A DNA stretch of 64,000 bases from Aldrovandia affinis. Lineage: Eukaryota; Chordata; Actinopteri; Notacanthiformes; Halosauridae. Position 1 is the first letter of the stretch, and every line of letters begins with the position of its first letter. The notes below the pieces were generated by a model that was not told the origin of the DNA, did not search any database, and saw only the letters and a program-made list of their open reading frames with translations. Where the stretch lies: NCBI GenBank assembly GCA_029706075.1, contig JAINUG010000109.1:2679501-2743500 (forward strand), given 5' to 3'. Below, one piece after another: positions 9,967 to 22,145 of this stretch. The position numbers were made by a program, and so were the translations under genes.

Positions 9967-12035
9967 AGAATGACAGAGGCAGAAATATACAGAGGAACAC
10001 AGATTTTAGACCTTGTAGTGAGCAGTTGGTCGACAATCAAAATGGTGGAGGTGTAGCCTGCCCAACAAGTGATCCAAACCATATTCATAGGTTTCACCCA
10101 GGTGAGTCAGTGGGTTAGATGGCATATAACAAGCCCACACTATGGGACCCCATGTAGAGGAAAATACAGGAAGTGACATCACATGAAACAAATACAGGAA
10201 GTGACATCATATGAAACAAATTGATTGGAAGGAGGTGAGAAACCTGTATATGGTGAAACAAGAATTGCTGTCTCTGCTGGTGAACACCACTATGCCTGAC
10301 ATAGATGTGCAATCGGTCCACGGTTATAGATACTTGCTCGTTGTTTGGTATTTAAAAATTATGCAGAGCTTTACTTATCTATTTTTAAACGTTTGTTCTT
10401 CAGTCTTGTGTGGAGATGGTTGCATTAAGCTCATATACAGCAAACCACTGAAAGCGCTGAAATCGTGTTTTGGAGCTTGTTCAGACTGTTCCTCTCCCGA
10501 TTCCTCATCAGCTTAAGTCCGCTCTGTACGACTGCAAATCAGAGCAGACCTGAGCCAGCACACACTTATTTCTGCATGTTTTTTGGGGGATTTACTCTTC
10601 CAAATGCTTAAATTTACCTTTAAAGATTTAAAACAACATTTTTTGGGTTAGATGTCAAAATAATTTGCAGACGTACACGTGAGGAGGCATGGGTGCAATT
10701 TTATTTAAGATATTGAGCTTATTCTGTGTTCTGGGCAAAAAAAGGGAAAGTGCTTTGTTGAACATACAAATACTCTTTCAGTTTGCTTGGGCGGCCATTC
10801 ACACTGTGTGCTTCATTCATATAACTAAACACCTAAACATCCTGCTGTTTCAGTATCCAGTTTCCTATACATGTTAAATGTAAATGATTGATAATGTGTT
10901 TCAGAGATCTTGGGGCATTTTCTCCTTTCTGGTCTGGCATTTTGCATTTTATTCGGGAGCTGTTCGACATTAAAGCCACCAGACTCTGGCTTTCTTTTAT
11001 AAGAAATGTTCTCATTCTCATTTAATTAGGCTTGACTGTCGCTGCAGTATTTTATGCCCATATAATAGGTCTAAAAAATGAAACATGACAGTAGACTGTG
11101 AATACTTCCAGATTTGTGTATGAATGAAATAGGAAATACTTACTTCTGATTTAACAAGGTTTATGTAGCATATTAAACGTAAATAATGGGATTTAAGCTC
11201 TCTCTCTCTTTCTCACACTTATCAAGACTTAGACTAGCAAGCAGAGTTGGTAGAAAAGCTGTGTATGTGTCTATGCGCACACATGCACGTATGTGTGTAT
11301 ACACGTCTGTGTATGTGTGTGTGTTTGTGTGTGAGTAAGACAGAGATGATGATGATGATGATTATTGCCAAACCCTCCACACATCCCTCCTTTTCACATA
11401 TGTATTTATGACTGAAAAATACTTTATCTTCATTCGTTTTCCAACATTTCATTGAATATTTGTCTCATTTAAATAATGGAAAATATGTCCTTAATGCTAG
11501 TGGTTTGTTGTTTGAAGTTCTGTTTATGTATTTTCTTATTGTTATGTATATTAAAAAGACTGTATGAGTTGATGTCCTTTTATGTATTTTGTGTGTTTTT
11601 TTATGGCAAAACTAAAAATGTGCATCTAACAACCTGTTTGAAATTCAGTTAAGGTAAAAGGTTAAATAATGAGAAGTATTTTTTGAACAGGGAGATACAG
11701 TTGCACAGTTACAAATTGTGTTGACATTATACTCCACTGGGTTAAGAAGCTGCCATCACACCTTATGCTTTTGAATGTCTTAAACAGAACTACACCAGCA
11801 AGCATCTGTTGGACCTCCATTAGCCAACACAGGAGACACCCCAGCACAACATCGATCCACTAGCGCCAAATAGGTCAGAAAGAGAGCTCACCATACAGAT
11901 CACTAGTTGGCTTACCTGTTGACAAGCTTACCTGTCAAGCTAATCAGGACAGTTAGTCAGAAAATGCTACTAGTAACACATCCAGCAGTATGTACATGTT
12001 TCTAACCAGGCAACAAGGCTATATATAAATATATA
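9967..12035 (+). other. mpp7 3' UTR and downstream sequence
   Basis: Starts directly after the mpp7 stop. No unambiguous AATAAA signal was found close to the stop, so the transcript end is not placed. It contains a duplicated AATACAGGAAGTGACATCA motif (about 10165 and 10190) and a TG-rich microsatellite (see 11256). Otherwise I recognise nothing. Confidence 0.45.
11256..11334. repeat. TG-rich imperfect microsatellite
   Basis: GTGTATGTGTCTATGCGCAC followed by TGTGTG runs with ATGT and CTGT interruptions. A short (GAT)n run follows at about 11346-11361. Confidence 0.85.
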
Positions 12036-12599
12036 CACTACCGGTCAAAAGTTTTAAAACACCCCCATTTTCCAGTTTTTACAGAAATGTAAGCAGTTCA
12101 AGTCCAGTGAATAACCTGAAATGGTACAAAAGTAAGCAGTGAACTGCCAGAGGTAAAGAAAATATATAATTTAAAAAATGTAGGTTACCAAAACCCACAC
12201 CATCAAATGGCACTTGGAAACTGGAGGAAACTGACAGGAAGAGGTTTGGCAGACCCAAAACCACAACAAAACCAGAAGACAAGTTTCTGAGAGTCAACAG
12301 TTTGCGTGATAGGTGGCTCACAGGACAACAGCTTCAAGCACAGCTTAAAGGCCTATACATGCTCGCGCGACTGCGACGCAACATCCTCTGCAACTTGCGT
12401 TGATGTTGCAGAGGGTGTTGCAGAGGATGTCGCGTACCAAGCACAAAACTCAAACTTGCAACATGTCGCATAGATGTTGCACAGCATCGATTGGTTGGTT
12501 AGCAAATGGAGGCGTGTCTAGTTCGTAGGTCACAGCTCATCGAGCTAGTAACTAATAACTAACGATATAGGTAGCTAGCATCATTTGTTGGAAAATTAT

Positions 12600-12948
12600 C
12601 AAGGTACAAGATGAACCAGCTTTAAGAAAGATTGGCCGAAGAAGTTTGAAGGTACAGAAATCTGTACGATTCTTCGTGCACAGAGTACAAGGACAGCCAA
12701 ATGTCCGCTAAATCAATTCATGGAAAGAGATCGGAGTATTTGAAAACAAGACCCTGGGGATGGACTGGCAAGCGAAATGAGTGCAGCAAAGAGTGGAAGA
12801 AGATCCGCGATAACTGCGGAAGAAAAGAGCCATGGCGAAGAAAAGTGGAGCTGCAGGTGGGGATCAAATGAAGCCGACGTTCTACATAATGATGTCCTGG
12901 CTGGAAGTGTTTATAAAACACAGGGAGACGGAGACAAACTATCCTGAG
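12600..12948 (+). pseudogene. Harbinger accessory protein, MADF/Myb-like exon 1 (broken)
   Basis: Scattered frames give LYDSSCTEYKDSQMSA, NECSKEWKKIRDN and MSWLEVFIKHRETETNYPE. These match the MADF-type DNA-binding domain of the second protein of PIF/Harbinger transposons. That protein normally helps nuclear import and end recognition of the transposase (family knowledge). Frameshifts break the exon. It ends at a plausible donor, CCTGAG followed by GTAAAT at 12949. Its last part is duplicated at 13041-13199. Confidence 0.75.
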
Positions 12949-13199
12949 GTAAATACATACATCCTTTGTAGCAAGCTAACTAACTAGCACTAACTAACTA
13001 CTCATGAATGAGGCCCGAGGTCGATAATAAGCAGGGGTCCAGCCATACGAAGAAAAGTGGAGCTGCAGGTGGGGATCAAATGTTCTCATAATGATGTCCT
13101 GGCTGGAAGTGTTTATAAAACACAGGGAGACGGAGACAAACTATCCTGAGGTAAATACATACAAGCAAGCTAACTAACTAGCACTAACTAAACATGAAT
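12829..13199 (+). repeat. Direct duplication of exon end plus splice donor
   Basis: The block from AGCCATGGCGAAGAAAAG through TATCCTGAGGTAAATACAT and the CTAACTAACTAGCACTAAC run (12829-13010) is repeated at 13041-13199. The second copy lacks about 14 bp (the bases around GAAGCCGACG). The unit includes the exon end and its donor, so the splice donor is present twice. Confidence 0.9.
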
Positions 13200-13683
13200 T
13201 TTGTAACATACCTGACTTTTAAGTTTTATCAGTCCATCACTGGTAAGTTAATAAACTTAGTTAATTAAGTAATTAACTTGGTTAGTTAGTTCATACATTT
13301 TGCAGTGATGGACTGATCAAACTTAAAGACGCGTATGTTATAAAAGTTTGTCGTCTTGCTTGGTACGCCATTAACGTTTGAAGACGCGATTAACGTTTGA
13401 GGAATGTGTACTGGCTTACCACGTATGTGCACCCCTGATAATAAGCATTCTGACCCGAGTTATCTATGTTTATGCATTTGAATCACACACTTGCTCAACC
13501 ACGCTAATTGAAAGATTAAACACAGGTTTTGTTTACCAGCAAGCTTTATTTGTAAACTACAGGCCTGCCTTCTGACACCCTACTTTGACTAGCTGACTCA
13601 AACATAAGCTACTTATGCAATTGGTAATCAGACTCTTTCTTTCTGGTGTAGTTATAGTAATGTATGCATTCTTGTCATTACAG

Positions 13684-14168
13684 GAAGACATCCTCTTCGG
13701 ATGTATCAACAGGCCCAGTCTCGCCACAGGAAGACACACCCAGACCCTGGCTCCACCCAGTGTACTGCTGCAAAGGCTACAGCCAACCTGGACAGCCTCC
13801 CAGACCTTTCTGAGCCTTCTATGTCTAGCGAGCAGGTTAGCAGGCCACCAACGATGACCTCAACCCCTTTCAAAGACCACGGTGTAACCCCTCCAACCCC
13901 AAAACGAAAACAAGCCAGGAAGGGCAAAGAAGAGGACGTCCCCTTCACCCAACGCCTGGAAAAGGTCAACCAAGCATGGGAGCGAAGGGACCAGCTGCTT
14001 GCCGAACTCCAAGAACGGGCTAGCATGGAAAATTATCTGGTCAGCCAATTTCTTAGGTCACTTGGTGGCTTGCTGCGGTTGTTGCCAGAGAAGGAGCTAT
14101 TACTGCTCCACTCGAAGATACACCTAATGGTGTATGAGTCTGTGCATTTGCATAATTCCTCAACGTAG
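13684..14168 (+). CDS. Harbinger accessory protein, Myb/MADF-like, exon 2
   Basis: The open frame of 155 codons from 13701 continues upstream to an acceptor, CTTGTCATTACAG, ending at 13683. It is therefore probably the second exon of the MADF protein. A Pro/Ser/Thr-rich linker is followed by a basic stretch, TPPTPKRKQARKGKEED. A C-terminal region then contains QAWERRDQLLAELQER and FLRSLGGLLRLLPEKE, consistent with the helical C-terminus of Harbinger Myb-like proteins. The exon itself is intact, but exon 1 is broken, so the protein is unlikely to be made. It is a transposon gene, not host NAIF1. Confidence 0.7.
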
Positions 14169-14868
14169 CTCTACAACACACACACACATGCACACGCACG
14201 CACGTCAATGTTCCAGACACTGGCGTGCATCTTTTAAACTCTTAAACTGTCTGAGTCTTAATTTTAATATATAGGGCTTTTTTTGCGCTTTTACTTTTTA
14301 TGTTTAATATTTTCTATTTTATTTTGATTTTCTGAAGACAAGGTCAATGTTCCAGACCTTTTTGTATATAGTTTGAAGCTGTTCACTGTTTGTATGCACT
14401 TTTGTTACTTGCACTATTTTGCACTTTATGAAAAGCTGTTGCAGTTTATTGCACAGTTGTGACTTGTTCTGTTTTGCACCTTATGAAGCACTGTTTAAAA
14501 ACAGAAAATAAAACTTTGGAAATTCTTCTACAATTGATTTTCATTTCTAGTAAAAGCTACTATGTACAATTGGTATCACTCTCAACTACATTGACAGAGC
14601 TCTTGATACAAGGAATAGCCTTGTTTGCAACAGCAAACATTGAAGCAAATCTGGGTTGTATTGAGTTGTGGTGGGGTGAGAAAGATGCAAACAAAGCATT
14701 GTCATCTAGAATTCCTACACTTCCAAAATAATTGTACATCAACATAATTGGCACTGTAAACAATTGCAAATTGTGGCTTAAAGCTTTCAAAAAAATATAT
14801 GGACAAAGTTTTCAGTGGGGGAAAAAGTATTCAAATTTATTCAGGACAAGGTAACAATAGACCTGTGT

Positions 14869-15784
14869 TCAGTTCAGTTGGCCTCTCCTGATTACCGCAT
14901 CCTGCCACGACACAAGTCCCTGTGGGGACTGGAAGAATCCCATCAGGTCATTCCGCACAGCAAAGGCAACCCGTGTGGCTCTGGCACCGCAAGCAGACAG
15001 GCGCCCTGGCGGGAGCAGGTTTGTGTCGCCTGCCACCTGTCTTCTCCACTCCCCTGGCTGAGGCTCACCGGAGGCAGATGGGGAGTCAGTGAAGTTTGGT
15101 GTGATGTATCTGGTGTTGTGTTCGTTGGTGGCATCTGTGTACACAAGGAAGTTCTGCAGAGCAATGCATGCTTTAACAACATCAACAGCCTTGTCCGGTC
15201 TGAACTCCAGAGGTTGACCCAGGATCCTTCACCTGGCAGCCAAAATCCCAAAGGTGTTCTCGATGACACGCCTGGCCCAAGAATGGCGGTAGTTGTACAC
15301 CTTTCTGTCATTGTCAAGGTTGGTACCTGTGTTGTATAAATGCAGGTCATTAGTGATCATGTTTTATACAAATACCAGTGTGAATTGACAATCTGTATCT
15401 GCATTGTTTATGTGATAGGCTCAAGGTGACGAGGAACCTGCCAGCTGCTGCCGCCATCGGCCAGCCGCTGACCGATATCAATTGTTGGTTGGTGGTCCGC
15501 TGGTGTTTGATGAACGGACCCAGTCGATGCACCAGGTGATCGAAACGATTCTTTAACATTCGAAAGTATTGGAAATTCTTCTCCGGGTCCATGCGCCTCA
15601 TCTGCAGAACAAGCAAACTGAATTCTCCCTCCCCTGGCCTTGAGATGTTGAGCGGTCTCACAGTCCATCTTCGGTGGATTTGCCACGCTCTCTCTCTCCT
15701 ACAAATTAAAAGCAACAGCTCTTCCTCCTCGTCATCGAGCACCTGCAGCTGCATCATCATCTGCATTTGCAAAACAGTGTCCAC
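14869..15784 (-). pseudogene. HARBI1-type transposase, deleted and frameshifted
   Basis: Reads on the minus strand. The N-terminal part (about 15784-15420) contains RAWQIHRRWTVRPLN, DPEKNFQYFRMLKNRFDHLVHRLGP and a basic/aromatic block typical of PIF/Harbinger nucleases. The C-terminal part (about 15340-14869) contains [27 protein letters not shown] with an in-frame stop in the following W/R motif, and then VKACIALQNFLVYTDATNEH. Only about 80 bp separate the two, so most of the catalytic DDE core (normally well over 150 residues) is deleted. It is convergent with the accessory gene. Confidence 0.85.
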
Positions 15785-16426
15785 TTCTGCTAGTCTGCTA
15801 GCGTGGCTATCACCAACTTGTGTTTGTTGTTTTGCAGGATCCGGAAGTTGGAAACAACGAAAGGAGTTTCCGTGCTTTCTTGAAAACTTTATTGACCTTG
15901 TTCAATACATTGACCCCTAGTGTACAGAAGTGTAAGGACACCATGTTGCATAGGTTGCGCAGAAGTATGTATTGCCAAGTGCTCTGCAACATGTTTACAG
16001 AGGATGTCGCGTCGCAGTTGCGTTGCAGTCGTGTTGCTTATGCAGAAGCATGTAGAGGGCTTAACACTGGTCGATGTAAGGAAGTCTCACTTTCAACTGT
16101 GAAGAGAAGACTTTGAGCTGCAGGTTTGACAGGTCGAGTGGAAGTAAGAAAGCCATTGCTAAGATGGCAAAATAAGAAAAAGAGGCTTGCCTAGGCCATG
16201 AAGCACCGCCAGTGGACTACTGAAGACTGGAAGAAGGTCTTATGGACCGATGAATCAAAATGAGAAATCTTCGGTTCATCACACAGGGTTTTTGTATGCC
16301 GTCTGGCAGTTTAGTGCTTACCTTTGTACCATTCCAGGTTATTCACTCGACTTGAACTGCTTAAATTTCAGTAAAAACTGGAAAAAATGGGGCTGTTCTA
16401 AAACATTTGACCGGTAGTGTATATAT

Positions 16427-16967
16427 TGTGTGGAGCTGCAGGTGCAACCTTGGGGTTGGGCGACATGCACAGACCTTTGCAGAGGGCGTAGGCAGTTAAA
16501 TAACCCAGAGTAATACAAACAAAACAATGGTTTATTAACCAAATCTTTACAAAACACAAAGGGGTGGGGTAATTGTAAAAAAACCACACAAAGTCCACAA
16601 TCCTTATCTCGTCATCGTTATCCGAAATCCAGCCCACAAATCCAGTTCAGTTCCTCAGGCAGTCCACAAGTCAGAAACACAAAGCGGGGTCCTCAAACAA
16701 TCCAAGTCAAACACAATCAGCAATCCAAAACACTTCTCTTCAAACCACTCTCCACAACCACCAACCTACTCCCTCCCAGTGTGACAGGAGTCAGTCCCTT
16801 AAATAGGCCTCCGAATGGCCTTCAGGTGTCCGTAGTCCTAATTGCTTGACTTTGTTCAGGTGTGGGACTGCGGGCTGCTGGGAAATGTAGGTTTTTCCTC
16901 TCCGGTGGCTCCCAAGAATTAAAGAAGCAGGCCGCCATTTCCTCGTCCTGCCCCCTGGGATGCCACA
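16427..16967 (-). mobile_element. Probable solo LTR
   Basis: On the minus strand it starts TGTGGCATCCCAGG and ends GCAGCTCCACACA, the TG...CA ends of an LTR. ATATAT lies on both sides as a possible duplication, though the AT-rich context makes this weak. Inside, in order, are a CCTATTTAAGGG TATA-like box and a GGTTAATAAACC polyadenylation signal. A diverged relative in the opposite orientation lies at 55505-55896. No internal retroviral genes are present. Confidence 0.7.
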
Positions 16968-19900
16968 ATATATATTCACTTTGGCATGAGCTATCCTTCA
17001 TTATCAGGCTGTTTAGTTGACTGTAAGAAGAATGATTTCAAAGGCATGTCATTTATTGTACATTTCATTCTTTTTTTTCATTTATTTGCTTCTGTCTAGC
17101 TGACCATTCTGTGCTGTCAGTTACACGTGTAGCTGTCTCAGGTTAATTAATTAATGAATTTCACTGTTTTATTTTTTCATAATTTTTATGTTTGTATAAA
17201 AAGCCTAGACCCCTGTCAGTATCTCTTTAAGAACTGCACTTTAGTGGTCTTTGAACTCTAAGGGATTGCTTTAACATTTTTTGTTTTTGCGTAAGATAAG
17301 GTTCAGGTGTACGTTCCTTGTAATAAATTATCTATATATTAACTCGATCAGGATGATGAATATTGCCCTTAATCTATCTTTCAAAATAATTAAGTGGCTT
17401 TGCTGGTTATAGTGAAAAATGACGTGGCACACTGTGTACTGTGTTGGGCTGTTTTCAGACGGGAGCGCATTGATAGCAGACCCATGGTCCCGTCTGAGAT
17501 ACGGCTAACTTACAACTCCCACACCTCATCCCAGATGTGCTGTGACTGAGAGTAGCGGAAAGGCAGCTCTGATCGCAACCCTTTAGTGATGGCGTTTAGC
17601 CAATTATGGAGTGCATTGACAGACAGTCATTAATAATGCACGTGCATATGTTCCCTGCTACCCGCCTGAATCTTAAGAAACAATGCTGATGGCACTATAA
17701 CTCTTTTTTTCCTCCCCATTTCCTTCCAATTCAATGGCCAATTGTTCGCTCGTTTAGTTCAGCTTTTTCCCTTCACAAACATAGTTTGGTGAGTTCATTT
17801 TGATGATTGCTGAATTGATTGCAGCAGAGCCGAGCATCAGCAACACCACCGCTGCCACCACAGTCAAAGACACAGAGGCAGACTGTGGCAACCAGCACAG
17901 TGTGCACTGCAGATAGCTACTAGTGCACCCACTCATTTCAGATGCACCCTTAGTGATTTTGTTCTGGAACCGGGTCTGATGCATTCACGCACGTACGACA
18001 CACACACACACACACCCACATGCACACACATTAATCTGATTCATTATGGATGAAATTTAACATGGCCAGAATATCTAACACAAAACAGGAGACCTAATTC
18101 AAATGAATGGAAAAATCATTATATTCAACCTTTATATTAATGTCTCCTTATTCGATTTTATGAGTTTGAATGCTAAATATTTCACTGTAATAACCTCCAA
18201 ATATTAGTGTTCTGAGCAGTATGGAACTGATAGAAGGGAAAAAATAAGCATTTTTTGAAGGGGTGAGGGGAAAGTTGCTGCTAAAATATGTGGTCCATGC
18301 ATTTTGGATCAAGACTGGTAGGCTGATCTTCCCTCGGACCAAAGAAAACCCATGGAAAATTATCCACTGCATTTTGATTTGATAGGGATTGGTGTAGACT
18401 GCTGTAGGTGCTATCTGTGCTTCTGATTAAAACGATAATGTTTAATGTTTTCGTAAATTATTTTTCTGTAAATGCAAACATAGTGACTTTTAACCCTGAG
18501 ACATATATACGTGGCAATTTGTGGACATTTCCTATTTACAGGGACTGGATACAAGTTGTATGCCCAGTTGACATTGACCGAATAGAAATTGACACATGTC
18601 CCGTTGACATTGAATAGAAATTGAATAGTTTGGAATAGTTTAATCTCAAACTCTTTAGTTGAGGAGATTTGTTACTCCTTTTCTATATCTGTTATGCGGT
18701 GTTTTCAGAGATAAATTGTTTGGTAAGTCATCGTACAATCAACTTAAAAATACAATTATAAAAGTTGAACTGGATAAGAGGACCTTAAAGATCAGTGCCT
18801 GCAAATAAGGGCCAGTGAAATAGCTCCGAAAGTGTGGTTCCGTAGGTATTGCATGTACAAGCTGCAAAGTTATTTTTTGCCAGAAATCTGTACATTCACA
18901 AATATATTTTGCTTTACTATATTTGACGAGCAACCGTCAGCTCCAAAGAAAACAGAAACACTTACTGTTCACATTGCTTAAAAAGCCATAATTACAGCTC
19001 TGCATATAGTAATGATATTCGTCCTTACGGTCAAAGCATTTTCAAGGGTATCTGATTTTGTTTTCTTTATAAAATTGGTTTAGTGAAGGAACCGTCGACT
19101 TTTATTGATACGATGTATGTGCCATTTGGACATCGGAACCTATTTCCAGACTCACGTGGACAGAAAATTAGTTGCAACGTTTGAGTAATTTGATTCCCTT
19201 TGACCTCAGCATTGGTCTGTTTTCTGAATACTTTTTGATACTGCATTATGCGGGATAATTTCAGGTAAAAACTATGAGATGTAATTCTCTGAACCAAAGA
19301 CCATTGACCTCAATTTTAATTTATTAAGAAACCCTTATTTTTCGAATCGAATACCATCTTTTATAATGAAAAGAAGTATAAATATCACATACAAATAAAT
19401 ATTCATACAAAAGTCCCAATAATATTTCGTACACAGAAACCAGTGGGGAAATAACCAGTAAAATAACGCTGATCAATTAAAATAACTAAATAGTCGGCTA
19501 CAACGACAGATCGTGAAGGCTCAAACACACAAGCCTCCGTCAGAAGTTTGCATTCCCAGCGCACTCGACCGGACTCAAAATGTTCAGACATCGAGAGCAT
19601 CTCCGTAATATCGTGCGTATGTAATAAGAAGGACTACAGTACCACTGCCTGTCTCTGTCAGAAGAGAATTATGAATAGCTGTTTGCATTGGCACGGCGAA
19701 TATCGACGTAGCCTCCCCGTCCAACAGACAAACAGAGAAAGAAAAGCGTTTTACCATCCAGTTAACCACACGTTGTCTTCGAAGTTCAAAAAGGCAATAA
19801 AAATGTGATATTTTCCTAATGAGAAAATGACGTGCCAGCTGTGCTTCCAAAGCCAATAGCGTAACTGACCCTCTGAGGAGGGCTGATTCTACAGCGTAGC

Positions 19901-20280
19901 GCATGTCTATACAACTGTGGAAAAAATGTATGCGCAGCACGATGAATTATGAATGATCTTGTTTACCACAAAATGCTGACATTGAAGTATGTCTCTAACA
20001 ATGTCTAAAAAAGTGAGGAAGAAAACAAAGTTATATACATGGTGTAAGCATACTATAGTGATATGGTGCTGCTTCTTTGCTCTTTTTTAAAAGTAATTTG
20101 TCTAAAGGCAACCCTTACAGCCTGTCTTTTAATGATTGAAATCTGAATTGACTCCATAACAATCTATGCAATACAAATGCAAGTTCAAATTGCATTATAA
20201 GTCGAAATATTTCTATCAATATAATTTCATCACATGCAAAAAGTCAGAGTTTTTATCTTTTTTTCCTCAGATGTGTAAAT
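16968..20280. other. Mostly unique sequence, nothing recognised
   Basis: AT-rich with no recognisable exon. It holds a short (CA)n tract at 17998-18030. Near 18565-18625 a small duplication contains TTGACATTGA and GAATAGAAATTGA. The stretch 17410-17690 is less AT-rich and could be conserved non-coding DNA, but I cannot test that here. Confidence 0.4.
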
Positions 20281-20289
20281 CATAGGTGT

Positions 20290-20395
20290 GTGTGTGTGGT
20301 GGGGGGTACATGTCCCCCCCAATATTCAGTCATATCTTTCCCCCCAATAATTTGTAGATATAAAACATTCCCTTTCATTATGTCCCCCCCAATAT
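20290..20395. repeat. C-rich triple motif
   Basis: Three spaced copies of a CCCCCCAATA core (TGTCCCCCCCAATATT, TTTCCCCCCAATAATT, TGTCCCCCCAATATTT), preceded by a GTGTGTG and GGGGGG run. It may be the remains of a repeat. No family is assigned. Confidence 0.5.
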
Positions 20396-20628
20396 TTAAT
20401 ATGTGGTCATGCCCTTAGGCATAAGGGAACTAAAACATTGTGTTTGAAGTTCTGGAACGACCAAAAACGTTCTCTTTGTAAATATTTCTTTTAGACATTT
20501 CTTGTAAATACTGTTTAGAGACGGTGGTTTTACTTTATGTGTTTTATTGTGGTTGTCTTGCAGAGCTATACGTTCCTTGAATGTGCAAAACAAGTTCCCC
20601 TCAGGGAAAAAAATAGAGATCTATCTAT

Positions 20629-20760
20629 CTGTATGGGACTATTTGGATAGAAAAGTGGTACAAAATGGTGTTCCACAAATCTTCCAGGACCTTCCAAAGA
20701 TCATATAAGTTGCTAGGACTCTTTTTTTAACCAATTTTCTATCGAAATAGCCCCATACAG
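20629..20760. mobile_element. Small foldback element (132 bp)
   Basis: The left arm CTGTATGGGACTATTTGGAT followed by AGAAAAGTGGT is mirrored by the right arm, which reads CTGTATGGGGCTATTTCGAT and AGAAAATTGGT in reverse. The ends are strongly inverted, with a 70-bp interior and no coding potential. No clear target duplication is seen. Confidence 0.6.
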
Positions 20761-21930
20761 TTTCAGTCAAAGATGGATTGATTGATCCTGAATCCTGGAA
20801 CCTGTTTAACCTGTGTCCACAAAAATGTATCAGAATTTTTTTCTGAAGTATCCCTAGAAGTATTTCACTCTTAAAGATAGCTGTTTGGAGTATGTTTCCA
20901 GGTTTGGTCAAGGGGACAGCATCTAACATGCGCTGTTGAATCATTACTGTCCACGCTGCAGTTGATACACAATTTGAGCACCAATGAACACCTCGTTCTG
21001 ACCAATCAGAGAAGCTGTCTTCAGGTAGTTATACCTTTGGCAATGATTAGAAATGCAGTTTCAAAATGGTGGCACAAATGGGAGTAAAAGTAATCTCTTC
21101 ACCAAGAATTTGTGCCAGGCACATTTTATTAGCACAACTTTTGAGCACAACGTTTCCTGATTACCTGCATTTAAATGTTGTCTATTCAGCACCAACATAA
21201 ACCCTTTGCCAAACCCCTTAATGTTGAAGATAGGTGGTTTTGACTATACCTTATACCACGCATCATTTGAATGAACAAGCAGGCAGTGGTCAGCGTCTCT
21301 AGTTTGACCATTACCAATGTAAGCCATGCCTAGGGGTTTTGTCAGAAACAGAGGTCTTTTATTCCACTTAATGTAAATGTTCAGGGTAAATTGAGACTAA
21401 GGTTTTCAGAGCGAGGCATATCAAGAATTCAACCTGATGTATGGTGAACTGAATGAACTTTTCATAAGAGGCAGAGCGGAAGAAATCTTCTCCAAATAGA
21501 CCCCTTTCTGTCAGCCCAATGTTTGTCTGTATCGTCCTGCCAAATCACACAGAGGTCCTGGAGGACTTTTATCAAGAGACTCTTAAACACGCTGTTCTGT
21601 GAACACCACTCGCTCGTAATGAGAACAGATGTGTTCACTCTGTTTGCAGAAAAATGCATATTTCTTGCTAACCCCATTTTCATTTGGGGTTTCATGTCAT
21701 TTTTCAGTGATCCAAACCTGTTCTTTTAGCTTCTTTCAGAGGGAATTGTTTGTAGTGATTGTGAGGTAATTCTTTCTCCAAGTGTTTTTAGATTTATCTT
21801 TTATCTTCTTCTTTTTTAACAAGTTTCCTAGAAAAAAAGACCCAGTCCAATAAATAATCATAATAAGAGTATTTAAGGACTGGCTACTGAAACTACGATG
21901 AGAAGAAGGAACGCAGATTTGGAGCAAGAC
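20761..21930. other. No recognised feature
   Basis: No repeat family or exon identified. Small frames such as 21523-21729 lack similarity to anything I know. Confidence 0.4.
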
Positions 21931-21932
21931 TA

Positions 21933-22021
21933 ACTACACACACACACACAGAAACGCACACATATACACATACATGCACAGATACACACAGATGCGCAAA
22001 CACTTGCATGGGCACACACAG

Positions 22022-22054
<33 letters not shown>

Positions 22055-22107
22055 TGCACATATACACACACAAGCCAAAACACATGCACACATGCAAATG
22101 CACATAG

Positions 22108-22140
<33 letters not shown>

Positions 22141-22145
22141 AGCAC
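21933..22145. repeat. CA-rich compound microsatellite
   Basis: ACACAC tracts mixed with ATAC and ATGC units. All open frames are Cys/Val- or Thr/His-rich artefacts. Confidence 0.95.

Larger units (their letters stand above)
12349..16061. mobile_element. PIF/Harbinger element with TAA target duplication
   Basis: The 3713-bp element begins AGGCCTATACATGCT and ends with the inverse of AGCCCTCTACATGCT. TAA flanks both ends (12346-12348 and 16062-16064), the 3-bp TWA target typical of PIF/Harbinger. The ends share further GC-rich inverted blocks containing GCGACGC and ACATCCTCTG. It carries the two expected genes facing each other: a MADF/Myb-like protein on + and a HARBI1-type nuclease on -. Both are damaged. 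The uninterrupted Tc1 copy at 63.3 kb shows the unoccupied site. Confidence 0.93.
12036..16419 (+). mobile_element. Tc1-like element (family CACTACCGGTC), interrupted
   Basis: The ends are inverted copies starting CACTACCGGTCAAAAGTTTT, and the inverted match extends for about 95 bp. They are flanked by TA (12034-12035 and 16420-16421). Removing the 3.7-kb Harbinger insertion leaves only about 670 bp, so this copy had lost most of its transposase. The remaining coding matches GRSKEVS(V)STVKRRL and LRWQNKKKRLAWAMKHRQW, which is the DNA-binding side. The same family occurs at 62968-63879. Confidence 0.93.

Noticed and set aside
13701-14168. Host NAIF1-like gene
   Set aside because: It lies inside a PIF/Harbinger element with both ends and a TAA duplication, facing a HARBI1-type gene. 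It is the transposon's own accessory gene.
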